In this document: piece after piece, positions 51,089-60,450 of the stretch
Position numbering within the stretch: the stretch's first letter is position 1
Layout: each line of letters begins with the position of its first letter
NCBI GenBank assembly: GCA_017303475.1
Contig: JAFLBO010000021.1
Coordinates: 31,113 to 95,112 of the forward strand
Reading direction: 5' to 3'
DNA: 64,000 nucleotides
Origin: Chitinophagales bacterium
GTDB lineage: Bacteria; Bacteroidota; Bacteroidia; Chitinophagales; Saprospiraceae
Notes under the pieces: generated by a model
What the model was told of the DNA's origin: nothing
What the model saw: the letters and a program-made list of their open reading frames with translations, nothing else
The model's database searches: none
Program-made: the position numbers and the translations under genes

Positions 51089-52429
51089 TTGCAACTAGAT
51101 CTGACATACCGCAACATCTGGCGCATTTCAGCGCCGATCATGCTGGGTTCTGCGGCTCAAAACGTCATAGCCCTGAGCGATGCGGTATTGTTATATCACA
51201 AAGGAGAGGTGGAATTTGCCGCAATGGGGTTCGCAGGGGTGTTTTACATAACCATTGCTGCCATAGGTTTTTCATTTTCGAGGGGTGGGCAAATCATGAT
51301 TGCGCGCAGGATGGGAGAGGTGAGGCATGGCGCTGTAGGGCATATTTTCCACACCATGTTGCTGTTTGAGTTGGCGCTTGCCGCCCTGATGTGGGCATTT
51401 ATGCGCTTTGGAAGTGCCTGGTTTTTTCAATTTTTTCTTGAAAACTCTCCACATGTTTACGAAAAGAGTTTGGAGTACATTCATTACCGTTCATATGGTG
51501 TGTTTTTTAGTTATGCCGGTGTGGCCCTGATTTCACTGTACACCGGAATTGCCAGACCGGCTATTATTCTGGCAACGACGGTTTTGTTGGCTGTGGTGAA
51601 TCTGTTCCTGAATTATGCACTGATTTTTGGTACGTTTGGTTTGCCTGAAATGGGAATTGGCGGCTCTGGTTTGGCAAGCAGTATAGCAGAGGGACTTGCA
51701 TTTGTGTTTTTTAGCATGTATATGTTGTGGGATGCCCAAATTCGTCCTATGCGGATTTTTTCCCGTCCAACCTTTGACCTGGTATTGATGTGGCAACAAT
51801 TAAGGATATCGCTTCCGGTGGTGGCGCAGGCTGCAGTAGGGCAGGGGAGTTGGGTGTTTTTCTTTGGCATGGTAGAAAATCTGGGAGAGCGTGCGCTGGC
51901 CATATCCAATCTGGCCAGAACGGTGTACCTTTTGTTGTCAATACCGCTGTGGGGTTTTTCAACAGGCGTGAATACCCTGGTATCTAATTTGATTGGGCAA
52001 AACAGGTTGCAGGATGTGTTGCAGGCAGCCTGGAAAACAGGTAAATTATGTTGGGCGGTTACCATGGTGGCGGCTATGCCTGTGTTGTTGTTTCCGGGAG
52101 AGTTGTTGTACCCATTACTGGGCAAGGAAGACATGAGCTTGATTCGGGAAACCCAGCCTGTTTTTTATTTTTTGTTGGGTTTGCTCAGTTTTTCCACGTT
52201 TGGAGCGGTGTTAATGAATGCCCTATCCGGAACTGGAGCCACCTGGTTCGGGTTAAAATTGCAGGCTATTTGTGTGACGGCCTACCTGGGATACGTTTAC
52301 TGGGTTACCCATTTCAGCAACCTGGGATTGCTGTGGGTTTGGTCGGCAGAGTTGCTGTACTGGGGCTTGATGATAGGGATAGGTTTGGTGTATTTACGTT
52401 CTGAGAAATGGCATGGGATGCGGTTTTAG
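51089..52429 (+). CDS. MATE family multidrug/toxin exporter
   Basis: A 446-residue inner-membrane antiporter with about twelve segments in two related halves. The start is TTG 51089 (MQLDLTYRNIWRISAPIMLG), the normal MATE front; no ATG is near. Typical features: SAPIMLGSAAQNVIALSDAVLL, NYALIFGTFGLPEMGIGGSGLAS and, in half two, PLWGFSTGVNTLVSNLIGQN. It exchanges H+ or Na+ for drugs or metabolites; substrate unknown. It is 9 bp after the methyltransferase gene, which might suggest export of a methylated product, but this is only a guess. Confidence 0.88.
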   Translation: MQLDLTYRNIWRISAPIMLGSAAQNVIALSDAVLLYHKGEVEFAAMGFAGVFYITIAAIGFSFSRGGQIMIARRMGEVRHGAVGHIFHTMLLFELALAALMWAFMRFGSAWFFQFFLENSPHVYEKSLEYIHYRSYGVFFSYAGVALISLYTGIARPAIILATTVLLAVVNLFLNYALIFGTFGLPEMGIGGSGLASSIAEGLAFVFFSMYMLWDAQIRPMRIFSRPTFDLVLMWQQLRISLPVVAQAAVGQGSWVFFFGMVENLGERALAISNLARTVYLLLSIPLWGFSTGVNTLVSNLIGQNRLQDVLQAAWKTGKLCWAVTMVAAMPVLLFPGELLYPLLGKEDMSLIRETQPVFYFLLGLLSFSTFGAVLMNALSGTGATWFGLKLQAICVTAYLGYVYWVTHFSNLGLLWVWSAELLYWGLMIGIGLVYLRSEKWHGMRF

Positions 52430-52553
52430 CGCTTGCGAAAAGGATTGTGAAAGAGGGGTAATTGGAAAAAATAATACTAAAAATGCCTAAAAAGTTAAAA
52501 TAATGCTTTCTTTCGCATCGAAAATCGATCATAAACCTTTTTAATGTTGACCT

Positions 52554-54293
52554 ATGAAACACTTAACCCTGATTAAAACTATTTTTCTGATACAGTTGCT
52601 GAGTATTGCAACGGCAAGGGCACAGACTGGCCCTTGCTTGCGAGTAAGTACGGATACCTGGACTACATGTCCGGCTCAGACGGTATTGGATGCCACTACA
52701 TTTTTGCCTTCCAATTTGGTAGTTTTTAATGTTGCAGAGCCTAATGCTGACCTGGAAAGTAATCCAGGCGCCCGTTACAAGGCTTTCTGGATGTTTGGGG
52801 ATGGGAATTTTAAGTGGTATGGCTATGGTACACCGGAGCAAGACTTATCTACCATGTCGCATACCCATCTATATGAAAATCCGGGTACTTATTTTCCAGT
52901 TGTGGTTTTGTCTGAAAGGAAAAGCAATACTACCCCACCTAAAAAGCCTAAAAGGAGCCTTAGTATTCAAGGGATGAATGTTGCACCACCTCCCGGAGGA
53001 AATTTTCAGCCTCAAATACCTACTGGCAGGTCAATGAATATTTTTAATCACGATTATAACAGGCCGCATTATCCCACGGTATTTGTTGTTTCTGCCAAAC
53101 CGGGCAATGAACTTAGCCGGATTTACTTCTTTTACAACAGTAAATCTAACAATCGCGGTGGATACGAACCAATTAATATCCATAACCGGCTTGATACCGT
53201 TTATTTCCCCCATTATTTCCCTTCTACGGTAAACTACAGTACTTCACCAACGGCTGCTACTGCCTGGCCTGCTCAGTTATCCGAACTTCAGACAATCCTG
53301 GCATCACAGTTCGGCAATTTTTTGGTAGTTTCATCTGAAAAAGGTGGGTTCAAAGAATACGAGCAAGCGGCAGGACAAATGCAGGCGCTTTATCAAAATA
53401 GAGAGGATAATTCCAGAATTTCTCCTCCTCAAGAGATTCGAATTTTTCCAGAATTACTTTCTACGTGGGATGATAATTGGATAAACCTGGAGGCGAGAGA
53501 CACCTCATTGCCCAAGGGATATTATCTGGCACTGGCTGTAGGCTCAACACCTGTGCCTGCTCAGGATCCTAATCTACCTAATTCACCTAATCCATTGTTT
53601 GGAGAGGTACTTCAGTATTTTCCCAATTTGGATCGATCAACATTACAATGCGGTTCTGGGGCCTACATTCAAGGGATAGCAACAGCGGAAGTTGACATGG
53701 TGGCCAGTATTGATCCTAATGGACTTACTGTTTTGGAAATATGCCCCTTAGGAAATGATAAGTTTAAGGTGAAAATTCGAATGGAGGTTTGTAATGAGGG
53801 TTATATGCATGAACAAAACTTTGGATTAAACTTGAAGGATCATACTGGACAAATAAGTAAACCCAATTTTATTTCTGGAAAAACGCCTAAATTCTTGAAG
53901 GATTCTGCCGATGTCTGGTTGTATGTTTGGGAAGTCTTTTTAGATGGAGTTCCATTGCCAAATGAGTCTGCCCAGAGCCGTGAGCAAGCTAGAAAATTGT
54001 GTGAGACTGCAGAGTTTGAGGTGGAAACAAACTGGAGTGGCGTCCAAAAAATCGTCCGTGGAGAAGGATTAGAACTTTGTGTGAAATTCGAGCATGCAAG
54101 AAAAGAATGTACTAAAAATTACAAGGTTGACGAAGATTTCTGTAAAGAATGTGGCTATGCATGTACAAGTGAAAGTGGCTGCAAATGCCAGGATCAGCAT
54201 TGCACAATATTGCAAATATGTCTGTTGGTCATCTTGGTAATAATTTTGCTTTGGTGGATATTAAAAGGTAGAAGTGGCTCGGCAAGCATCTGA
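52554..54293 (+). CDS. Secreted PKD/Cys-rich protein with C-terminal membrane anchor
   Basis: A 579-residue protein of no family I know. Signal peptide (ARAQ, about residue 24); PKD-like fold with FWMFGDGNF near 80 and HLYENPGTYFPVVVLSE near 110; a Pro/Lys linker; a large middle domain (about 150-500); a Cys-rich stretch (about 521-553, with CTKNYKVDEDFC, CKECGYACTSESGC and CQDQHC, nine Cys); and a hydrophobic segment (about 554-573) with short tail. It should be anchored in the inner membrane and face the periplasm. Base composition is A/T-rich: the line 53761-53820 is 33% G+C. The gene begins directly before the CHAT protease gene (70 bp), which has the same signal-peptide plus C-terminal-anchor layout. 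Confidence 0.72.
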   Translation: MKHLTLIKTIFLIQLLSIATARAQTGPCLRVSTDTWTTCPAQTVLDATTFLPSNLVVFNVAEPNADLESNPGARYKAFWMFGDGNFKWYGYGTPEQDLSTMSHTHLYENPGTYFPVVVLSERKSNTTPPKKPKRSLSIQGMNVAPPPGGNFQPQIPTGRSMNIFNHDYNRPHYPTVFVVSAKPGNELSRIYFFYNSKSNNRGGYEPINIHNRLDTVYFPHYFPSTVNYSTSPTAATAWPAQLSELQTILASQFGNFLVVSSEKGGFKEYEQAAGQMQALYQNREDNSRISPPQEIRIFPELLSTWDDNWINLEARDTSLPKGYYLALAVGSTPVPAQDPNLPNSPNPLFGEVLQYFPNLDRSTLQCGSGAYIQGIATAEVDMVASIDPNGLTVLEICPLGNDKFKVKIRMEVCNEGYMHEQNFGLNLKDHTGQISKPNFISGKTPKFLKDSADVWLYVWEVFLDGVPLPNESAQSREQARKLCETAEFEVETNWSGVQKIVRGEGLELCVKFEHARKECTKNYKVDEDFCKECGYACTSESGCKCQDQHCTILQICLLVILVIILLWWILKGRSGSASI

Positions 54294-54363
54294 GTATTGG
54301 GCGAAACGGTATGAAATGTTATACCGATACATTAGCCACAACTGGCTTATTTTTGAATTTGAT

Positions 54364-57222
54364 ATGAAGCCACTAATGCTACCGCTTTTAATCCTGGGTT
54401 TGAGCACTCTCTCCAGTGCCCAAACCCAGGATTCTGTTTTACTGGCCGAAAAGATTGTATTTTGGGAAAATGCCGTTGCTGAAAAGCAATATGCAAGGGC
54501 ATTTGAATGCCATGATCAGGCTTGTCTGTTGGCAAAAAAAATGGGTTTATTGGATAAATGGATTGATTTGAAAACTCAAAGAGGAGGGCTGATAGGTAGT
54601 ATCCAGATCAATCAATTCGAGGCTTGGAACTACTTAGAGAACACTATCAAAGAACTTTGGAGAAAGCCTGACACTGAATCCGAATACTATGAATTATGTT
54701 ATTTGTATCTGACTCAGGCGTTTGTTGCTAAGCAATATGATGAAGATTTTGTGAGGACAAAAAATGCCCTCGAAAATGCGTATCAAATATTTCACAATGG
54801 ATTGAAAGGTAAAGATGATTATATCGCAGTATTCCTTTATTATCAACTTGGTAATGCCTATGTACGACTCAAAGAATTTAACAGCGCCCGAAAAATCTTT
54901 GAAGAAGGCCATGCTTACAGCATACAATATGATATCCCTAAGGTTGCTAAATACAATGACTATGCAGGTATGTATATTTCTATGGAGGACTATCACCAAG
55001 CGCAGAAAATTTTTCAGGAGGGGATTAGTCGCGAAAATATGACGGAGGAAGACCTCCTGTTCACCAAACTGGGATATGTAGAATGCCTGGTAAACCTTAA
55101 GGATTTTGAGCAAGCCCTAAAACTGAATAATGAGGTAGAACAAGTACTCAGGAAAGGCTTAAAAAGTGAAGATGCAAGGGGGAAATTGTCTGAATTTAAG
55201 ATCTACCTGGAGGAAAATTATGCATTATTGTATGAAAAAAAATGCGACTGGACAAACGCTATAAAGTGGTATCAAAAAACTTACGAAACAGCAAAAGCAT
55301 ATCCTAAATCAGCAAAGAGATCACTGGGTTTCTATTCCGTTTTCATTGGTAACCTTTATCTGAAACAAAATAATCCACAACAGGCGCTTGCGTATTTTCA
55401 GCGAGCTCTCGAAATAATCATAATACCTCTTCGCGGTAAAGGTCAAAATCCATCGGTAGATATGCTCAGGGCTGAAACAGGGGTGCTCAGAGCGCTGTAT
55501 GGCAAGGCAAAAGCATATCAGATGCAGGGCAACCTGGACCTCGCCCTCTCCTGCTACGAACTTATCCCCATCGTGGAAGCTAAACTTCGGGCAACCCACT
55601 TCTACGAATCCTCCTCCCTCCTCGCTCTCAAAGAAAGCCGAACGCGTTTTGAAGAAGCCATCTCCATCGCCTGGCAACTCTTCGAACGCAGTAATGGCAA
55701 CCCGCAATACGCTGAACGCGCTTTCCGCTTAACCGAACTGTCGCGCGGGATGTTGCTGCTCCAAAGCCTGATGCAGGCACAACAATTCCTCCCGGACAAC
55801 ATTAAAAACAAGGATTACGACATTAAAGTACAGATCGCCTGGCTGGAACATGAAATTGCCCTGGAAAAAGAAAAAGGCGATCAACGCAATCAGGAGGTGA
55901 TTGCCCGATGGGAACAACAACTGTTCGAACTTAAACTCGAACGCCAGAAACTGCTGGAGGCCTTTCCTGCTTATGCCCATCCGGATTCTATGGTACTGCA
56001 GGTGCTGGCCGCTAAAGAGGTGAGCCAATGGCTGAGGAAGGACCAGGCCCTGTTGTCATATTTTCTCGCCGACTCCTCGGCCTACATTTTTTCTTTCGAT
56101 CCTGCCGGCAATATACGCTGGCACAAAACAGATCTGCCCTCCGATTTCCGAACCCTGACCCGCAACCTAATACAGTATATGTGGGATGGCAAAGAAGCCG
56201 GCAAAGATCTCTTCCTGCACAATGCCTCCCGTTTGTATGGCTGGCTGCTGGAAAAAGAATGCACCCGCCTTGGTTCCGGGATCACCAGCCTGGTACTCAT
56301 CCCTGATGATGTACTCATGATGCTTCCGTTTGAGGTGCTGCTCACCCAGGCGCCATCGCCCGACAGGCCAAACTGGCGGGATCAGCCATGGCTAATATGG
56401 CAATACAATGTTTCCTATGCCTTTTCCGCCACCCTGCTAAAAGCGCAAATGGAAATCAGCAATGAACACCTGATTGCCCCATCCAAACCAGCCGAGGTGT
56501 TCGGCGGCTTCGCGCCTGTGTATGCGCAAGCGGGCGAGTACCCGCTGCAAAACACCTCCGGAATGGTCAAAACTGCCCGGAAAATGCTTGGCGGTGACGC
56601 CTGGACAAAGGAATCCAATCAGGAAGAGTTGTTCAAGAAAACCGCCAATCAATACCGTATCCTTTTGTTGGCCATGCACGGTATTTCCAACCCCGAACAA
56701 CCAGAACTATCCCGCTTGCTGTTCGGCGATCCGGGTCCCGATTCTCTGGTGAATAACAACATCCTGTACGCCTCCGAGCTGCAAATTATGCAATTGCAGG
56801 CCGATCTGGTGGTGCTGAGCGCCTGTCATTCCGGCTCCGGCAAACTCGAAGTGGGTGAAGGCGTCTATTCCCTCGCTCGAGCCTTTGCTGCTGCCAAGGT
56901 GCCATCCACGGTGATGAGCCTGTGGCTGTTGCAGGAAAATGCCGCCCCGGCGCTGGTGGAAGCCTTTTTCAAATACCTCAAGGAAGGAAAATCCAAAGAT
57001 GAAGCCCTTCGGTTGGCTAAACGGGAATTTTTGTGGAACGATGAGCGTTTTGAAATGACCCACCCGTTTTATTGGGCCGGACTGGTGGCTGCCGGCGATA
57101 TGCGCGCCCTGGAACTGGATCAGTCGTATGGCTATATCTGGTGGGCGCTGGCAGCCCTGACATTGCTTCTGCCGCTTGTCTGGTTTGGGTATAAAAAAGC
57201 AAACCGAAGAATCTTAAGGTAG
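54364..57222 (+). CDS. Periplasmic TPR-CHAT caspase-like protease with C-terminal membrane anchor
   Basis: A 952-residue protein. ATG 54364 starts a signal peptide (LSSAQ, about residue 20). Then come TPRs (about 25-430, for example YQLGNAYVRLKEFNSARKIF), a charged coiled stretch (about 490-535), and a C-terminal CHAT domain (about 560-920) with the catalytic dyad His772 in LLAMHGIS and Cys821 in LSACHSGSG. A hydrophobic segment (about 924-942) and basic tail (KKANRRILR) end the chain, so the protease faces the periplasm. CHAT proteases are related to caspases and separase; TPR-CHAT proteins cut partners on command in defence and signalling. Base composition jumps near 55500. The upstream PKD/Cys-rich protein is the likely partner or substrate. 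Confidence 0.85.
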   Translation: MKPLMLPLLILGLSTLSSAQTQDSVLLAEKIVFWENAVAEKQYARAFECHDQACLLAKKMGLLDKWIDLKTQRGGLIGSIQINQFEAWNYLENTIKELWRKPDTESEYYELCYLYLTQAFVAKQYDEDFVRTKNALENAYQIFHNGLKGKDDYIAVFLYYQLGNAYVRLKEFNSARKIFEEGHAYSIQYDIPKVAKYNDYAGMYISMEDYHQAQKIFQEGISRENMTEEDLLFTKLGYVECLVNLKDFEQALKLNNEVEQVLRKGLKSEDARGKLSEFKIYLEENYALLYEKKCDWTNAIKWYQKTYETAKAYPKSAKRSLGFYSVFIGNLYLKQNNPQQALAYFQRALEIIIIPLRGKGQNPSVDMLRAETGVLRALYGKAKAYQMQGNLDLALSCYELIPIVEAKLRATHFYESSSLLALKESRTRFEEAISIAWQLFERSNGNPQYAERAFRLTELSRGMLLLQSLMQAQQFLPDNIKNKDYDIKVQIAWLEHEIALEKEKGDQRNQEVIARWEQQLFELKLERQKLLEAFPAYAHPDSMVLQVLAAKEVSQWLRKDQALLSYFLADSSAYIFSFDPAGNIRWHKTDLPSDFRTLTRNLIQYMWDGKEAGKDLFLHNASRLYGWLLEKECTRLGSGITSLVLIPDDVLMMLPFEVLLTQAPSPDRPNWRDQPWLIWQYNVSYAFSATLLKAQMEISNEHLIAPSKPAEVFGGFAPVYAQAGEYPLQNTSGMVKTARKMLGGDAWTKESNQEELFKKTANQYRILLLAMHGISNPEQPELSRLLFGDPGPDSLVNNNILYASELQIMQLQADLVVLSACHSGSGKLEVGEGVYSLARAFAAAKVPSTVMSLWLLQENAAPALVEAFFKYLKEGKSKDEALRLAKREFLWNDERFEMTHPFYWAGLVAAGDMRALELDQSYGYIWWALAALTLLLPLVWFGYKKANRRILR

Positions 57223-57311
57223 ACTCGCCGCTATTTTTCCGCATTTTTCCGCACCTTTGCGCCTCCAAATCAGAGCCCAGGCTCCTTGACCATCCATTTC
57301 ATTTCATCAGC

Positions 57312-58865
57312 ATGCAAGAAGATCTGTTTAAGCGCATTGTATCTCACTGTAAAGAATACGGTTTCATCTATCCATCCTCCGAAGTGTACGACGGCCTCAA
57401 TGGCGTGTATGATTACGGTCCGATGGGTGTGGAACTCAAAAATAACATCAAGGACTATTGGTGGAGAGCCATGGTACAAATGCATGAGAATATCACGGGC
57501 ATTGATTCCGCGATTTTCATGCACCCGCTTATCTGGAAAGCCAGCGGTCACGTGGATGCGTTCAATGATCCACTGGTAGACAATAAAGACTCAAAAAAGC
57601 GCTTCCGTGCCGACGTGCTGATTGAAACGGAGATTGATAAACTAACGGCCAAAGCGGATAAGGAAGTAGAAAAAGCTGCCAAACGTTTCGGGGAGTCATT
57701 CGATGAAAAGCTGTACCGCGAAACCAACCCGCGCGTGCTGGAATACACCCAGAAAGCGGATGCCATTGAAAAAAGGCTGGCTAATGCCATGAAAGCCAAT
57801 GATATGGCCGATTTGAAAGCCATCATTGAAGAGCTGGAAATTGCCGACCCGGATTCCGGTTCCCGCAATTGGACAGAGGTGCGTCAGTTCAACCTGATGT
57901 TTTCCACCCAGATGTCTAACATCTCCGGCGACGATGGCAAACTGTATCTCCGTCCGGAAACAGCACAGGGTATTTTTGTCAATTTCCAGAACGTACAAAA
58001 AACCACCCGCCAGAAAATTCCGTTTGGCATTGCCCAAATTGGTAAGGCATTCCGTAACGAAATCGTGGCACGCCAGTTCATTTTCCGTATGCGGGAATTC
58101 GAGCAGATGGAAATGCAGTTCTTCGTGCGCCCTGGCACCGAAATGGACTGGTACAATACCTGGAAAGAGCGCCGCATGGCCTGGCACCGCGCCATTACAC
58201 CTGTGGAAAAACTCAAGTTTAAGGACCACGATAACCTGGCGCACTACGCCAACGCGGCCGTGGATATTCAGTTTGAATTCCCGTTTGGCTTCAAGGAGCT
58301 GGAAGGCATTCACTCACGTACCGATTTCGACTTGAAAAGCCATTCGGAGCTGTCGGGTCGCAAATTGCAGTTCTTTGATCCCGAGCTCAACGAACATTAC
58401 ATCCCATACGTAGTAGAAACCTCCGTGGGCTGCGACCGTATGTTCCTCTCCGTTCTTTCCAATGGTTTGATGGAAGAAACAGTGCCGGATGCACAGGGCG
58501 AAGACAGCACCCGTACGGTATTAAAGGTACACCCTGCGCTGGCGCCTGTGAAGTGCGCTGTGCTGCCGCTTCTGAAAAACAAAGAAGAACTGGTAGATAA
58601 AGCCCGGGAAGTGTACGACAAGCTCAAATTCCACTTCCTCTGCCAATACGATGAGAAGGATGCTGTGGGCCGTCGCTACCGTCGCCAGGATGCCATTGGC
58701 ACACCCTATTGCGTGACCATTGATTTCGAAACACTGGAAAACGACACCGTCACTATCCGTGAGCGCGATTCCATGCAACAGCAACGCGTAAAAATCAGCG
58801 AAGTAGCAGCTATCGTAGGCCAGCGCGTTGATATGAGCAAATTGCTGGAGAGTATTGGGAAGTAG
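57312..58865 (+). CDS. glyQS: Glycyl-tRNA synthetase (dimeric, class II)
   Basis: Charges tRNA-Gly. The 517-residue single-chain form is the archaeal/eukaryotic-like type usual in Bacteroidota. Stretches identifying it: YPSSEVYDGLNGVYDYGPMGVELKNN at the front, motif 2 region FRNEIVARQFIFRMREFEQMEMQFF, motif 3 SVGCDRMFLSVL and the anticodon-binding APVKCAVLPLLKNK. An insertion of helical Lys/Glu-rich sequence (about 95-175) precedes motif 2, as in this family. It starts 89 bp after the CHAT gene; a separate promoter is expected but I cannot fix one. Confidence 0.96.
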   Translation: MQEDLFKRIVSHCKEYGFIYPSSEVYDGLNGVYDYGPMGVELKNNIKDYWWRAMVQMHENITGIDSAIFMHPLIWKASGHVDAFNDPLVDNKDSKKRFRADVLIETEIDKLTAKADKEVEKAAKRFGESFDEKLYRETNPRVLEYTQKADAIEKRLANAMKANDMADLKAIIEELEIADPDSGSRNWTEVRQFNLMFSTQMSNISGDDGKLYLRPETAQGIFVNFQNVQKTTRQKIPFGIAQIGKAFRNEIVARQFIFRMREFEQMEMQFFVRPGTEMDWYNTWKERRMAWHRAITPVEKLKFKDHDNLAHYANAAVDIQFEFPFGFKELEGIHSRTDFDLKSHSELSGRKLQFFDPELNEHYIPYVVETSVGCDRMFLSVLSNGLMEETVPDAQGEDSTRTVLKVHPALAPVKCAVLPLLKNKEELVDKAREVYDKLKFHFLCQYDEKDAVGRRYRRQDAIGTPYCVTIDFETLENDTVTIRERDSMQQQRVKISEVAAIVGQRVDMSKLLESIGK

Positions 58866-59201
58866 TCATTTAGGGGCATTTGAGGGTCATTTAAGGGTCA
58901 TTTAAGGTCATTTTGGGGTCATTTATCCAATGTGGGGTTATCATCCAGAGCGCAGCGAAGGACCTACACAAGCCAGGTTTTCGAAATGTCTTGGCCCAAT
59001 CCACCCGAATAGCCTAGCTTGTGTAGGTCCTTCGCTGCGCTCTGGATGATAACCCCACATTGGATAAATGACCCCAAAATGACCTTAAATGACCCCAAAA
59101 TGACCTTAAATGACCCTCAAATGACCCCAAAATGACCTTAAATGACCCTTAAATGACCCTAAATGACCTCTCTAAATGACCCTAAATGACCCCAAATGAC
59201 C
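58862..59201. repeat. Intergenic inverted repeat with perfect 79-bp arms (element D)
   Basis: Bases 58895-58973 and 59017-59095 are exact reverse complements (79 bp), leaving a 43-base loop (58974-59016). The outer ends continue as GGTCATTT/AAATGACC units of 10-12 bases, the right side up to 59201. The inner arm carries TCCAGAGCGCAGCGAAGG and CCTACACAAGC, and the loop region is an inverted copy of that in element B. It fills the gap between convergent glyQS and yicC. Confidence 0.95.
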
Positions 59202-60077
59202 TTATAACACATTCGCTATCTGCTCCTTCATTTTTTCCAGCTCATCTTTCATTTGCACTACAATTCGTTGGATATCAGCGTCGTAGGCTTTGGCGCCAAG
59301 TGTGTTGATTTCGCGGCCGATTTCCTGTGAGATGAAGTTTAAAGTACGTCCAAGCGACTCCTGTTTGCCATCAAGTTGTTCCAGGAAGTATTTGCAGTGC
59401 TGTTCCAGTCGAATTTTTTCTTCCGACATATCCATTTTTTCCAGGTAGAAAAGCAACTCCTGTTCGAAGCGGTTGGGATCCAGGTTTTCCTTACCGATAC
59501 CCTCTTCCATATTGTTGCGAATGCGATCCCGCATGCGGGTAAAACGTTCCTGTTCAAATGGAGTAACTTCGGTGAGCAGAAGCAGGATATTGGTAACGCG
59601 CAGGCGCAGGTCGGCTTCCAATACCCGACCTTCCTGTTTTCTGAAGACTTTGAGGTGGTCCATAGCGCGGTTTACGGTTTCGCAAACGGCTACCCATTCT
59701 TCCTCATCCATTTCGCCGGAAGAGGCATTGATTACATTGGGGATGCGCAGCAGGGCGGTGAGCATTTCGCCACTTGGGATGTTCAACTCGGCGCTGAGTC
59801 TGGATAATTCGCGGTGATAGCCACGAAACAGCGCTTCGTTTAAGGTTACGGTAGCAGCCCCGTCGGCATTTTGGACTTCCAGCAAGACGTCAATTTTGCC
59901 GCGCTCGGCATGATCGGTTACCAGTTTGCGCAGTTCAATTTCTTTTTCCTTGTAATCTGCAGGCAATCTGAGTTTTACATCTGTAACTTTGGCATTGAGC
60001 GCCCTGACTTCCGCGGTCAGTGTCTTATCGCCAAAACTACCACTTGCCCGGCCGTAGCCTGTCATCGAAAGCAACAT
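59202..60077 (-). CDS. yicC: YicC family endoribonuclease
   Basis: A 291-residue protein of the YicC/YloC family, whose E. coli member is an endoribonuclease that cleaves small RNA RyhB. Start ATG 60077 gives MLLSMTGYGRASG, the exact family front; an upstream start would add 17 unrelated residues. The C-terminal QELLFYLEKMDMSEEKIRLEQHCKYF and GRTLNFISQEIGREINTLGAKA are hallmark stretches. Function in Bacteroidota is untested. Often found beside gmk, which is not here. Convergent with glyQS across element D. Confidence 0.93.
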   Translation of the reverse strand: MLLSMTGYGRASGSFGDKTLTAEVRALNAKVTDVKLRLPADYKEKEIELRKLVTDHAERGKIDVLLEVQNADGAATVTLNEALFRGYHRELSRLSAELNIPSGEMLTALLRIPNVINASSGEMDEEEWVAVCETVNRAMDHLKVFRKQEGRVLEADLRLRVTNILLLLTEVTPFEQERFTRMRDRIRNNMEEGIGKENLDPNRFEQELLFYLEKMDMSEEKIRLEQHCKYFLEQLDGKQESLGRTLNFISQEIGREINTLGAKAYDADIQRIVVQMKDELEKMKEQIANVL

Positions 60078-60450
60078 AAAATGGGTTGAAATAATGGATG
60101 ATAGTGATGAAAACGGGTTAAGAAGCACCCTGTTTAGTCATTCGGTGGTGTACCGATTGAATACTAAAGCACGCAAAAGTATATAAAACAGATTCTAAGC
60201 ATGCGTAGAAGAAAATTTTTATGAATAATTTTGTAAATCGCTGAAAATGAACGAGGTTGCAGCCCGAAACAACATGTTTTTTGGTCAACTGTAATTTTTG
60301 TAGGGGTAAATCAGATTTGGAAAGTGGTTCAATGTTCGAAATTTTCAATTGAAAGTTTGCAAGGCTAAAATTTTGTGCGAACTTTGCACCTCGATTTTTG
60401 ATAGAAACCCTGGTTTTTATATAATTCACTCAAAATCAACGAGTTAAAAC
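60078..60450. other. Intergenic region between yicC and HU genes
   Basis: A 373-base A/T-rich gap between divergent genes. I see no ORF, no exact TAnnTTTG box and no clear hairpin. TAAAATTTTG (60365-60374) and ACTTTGC (60381-60387) are partial matches about 60-80 bases before the HU start, so the HU promoter probably lies there. Confidence 0.5.

Noticed and set aside
50348..52429. Methyltransferase plus MATE exporter as a natural-product cluster
   Set aside because: No biosynthetic enzymes nearby; close spacing alone is not enough.
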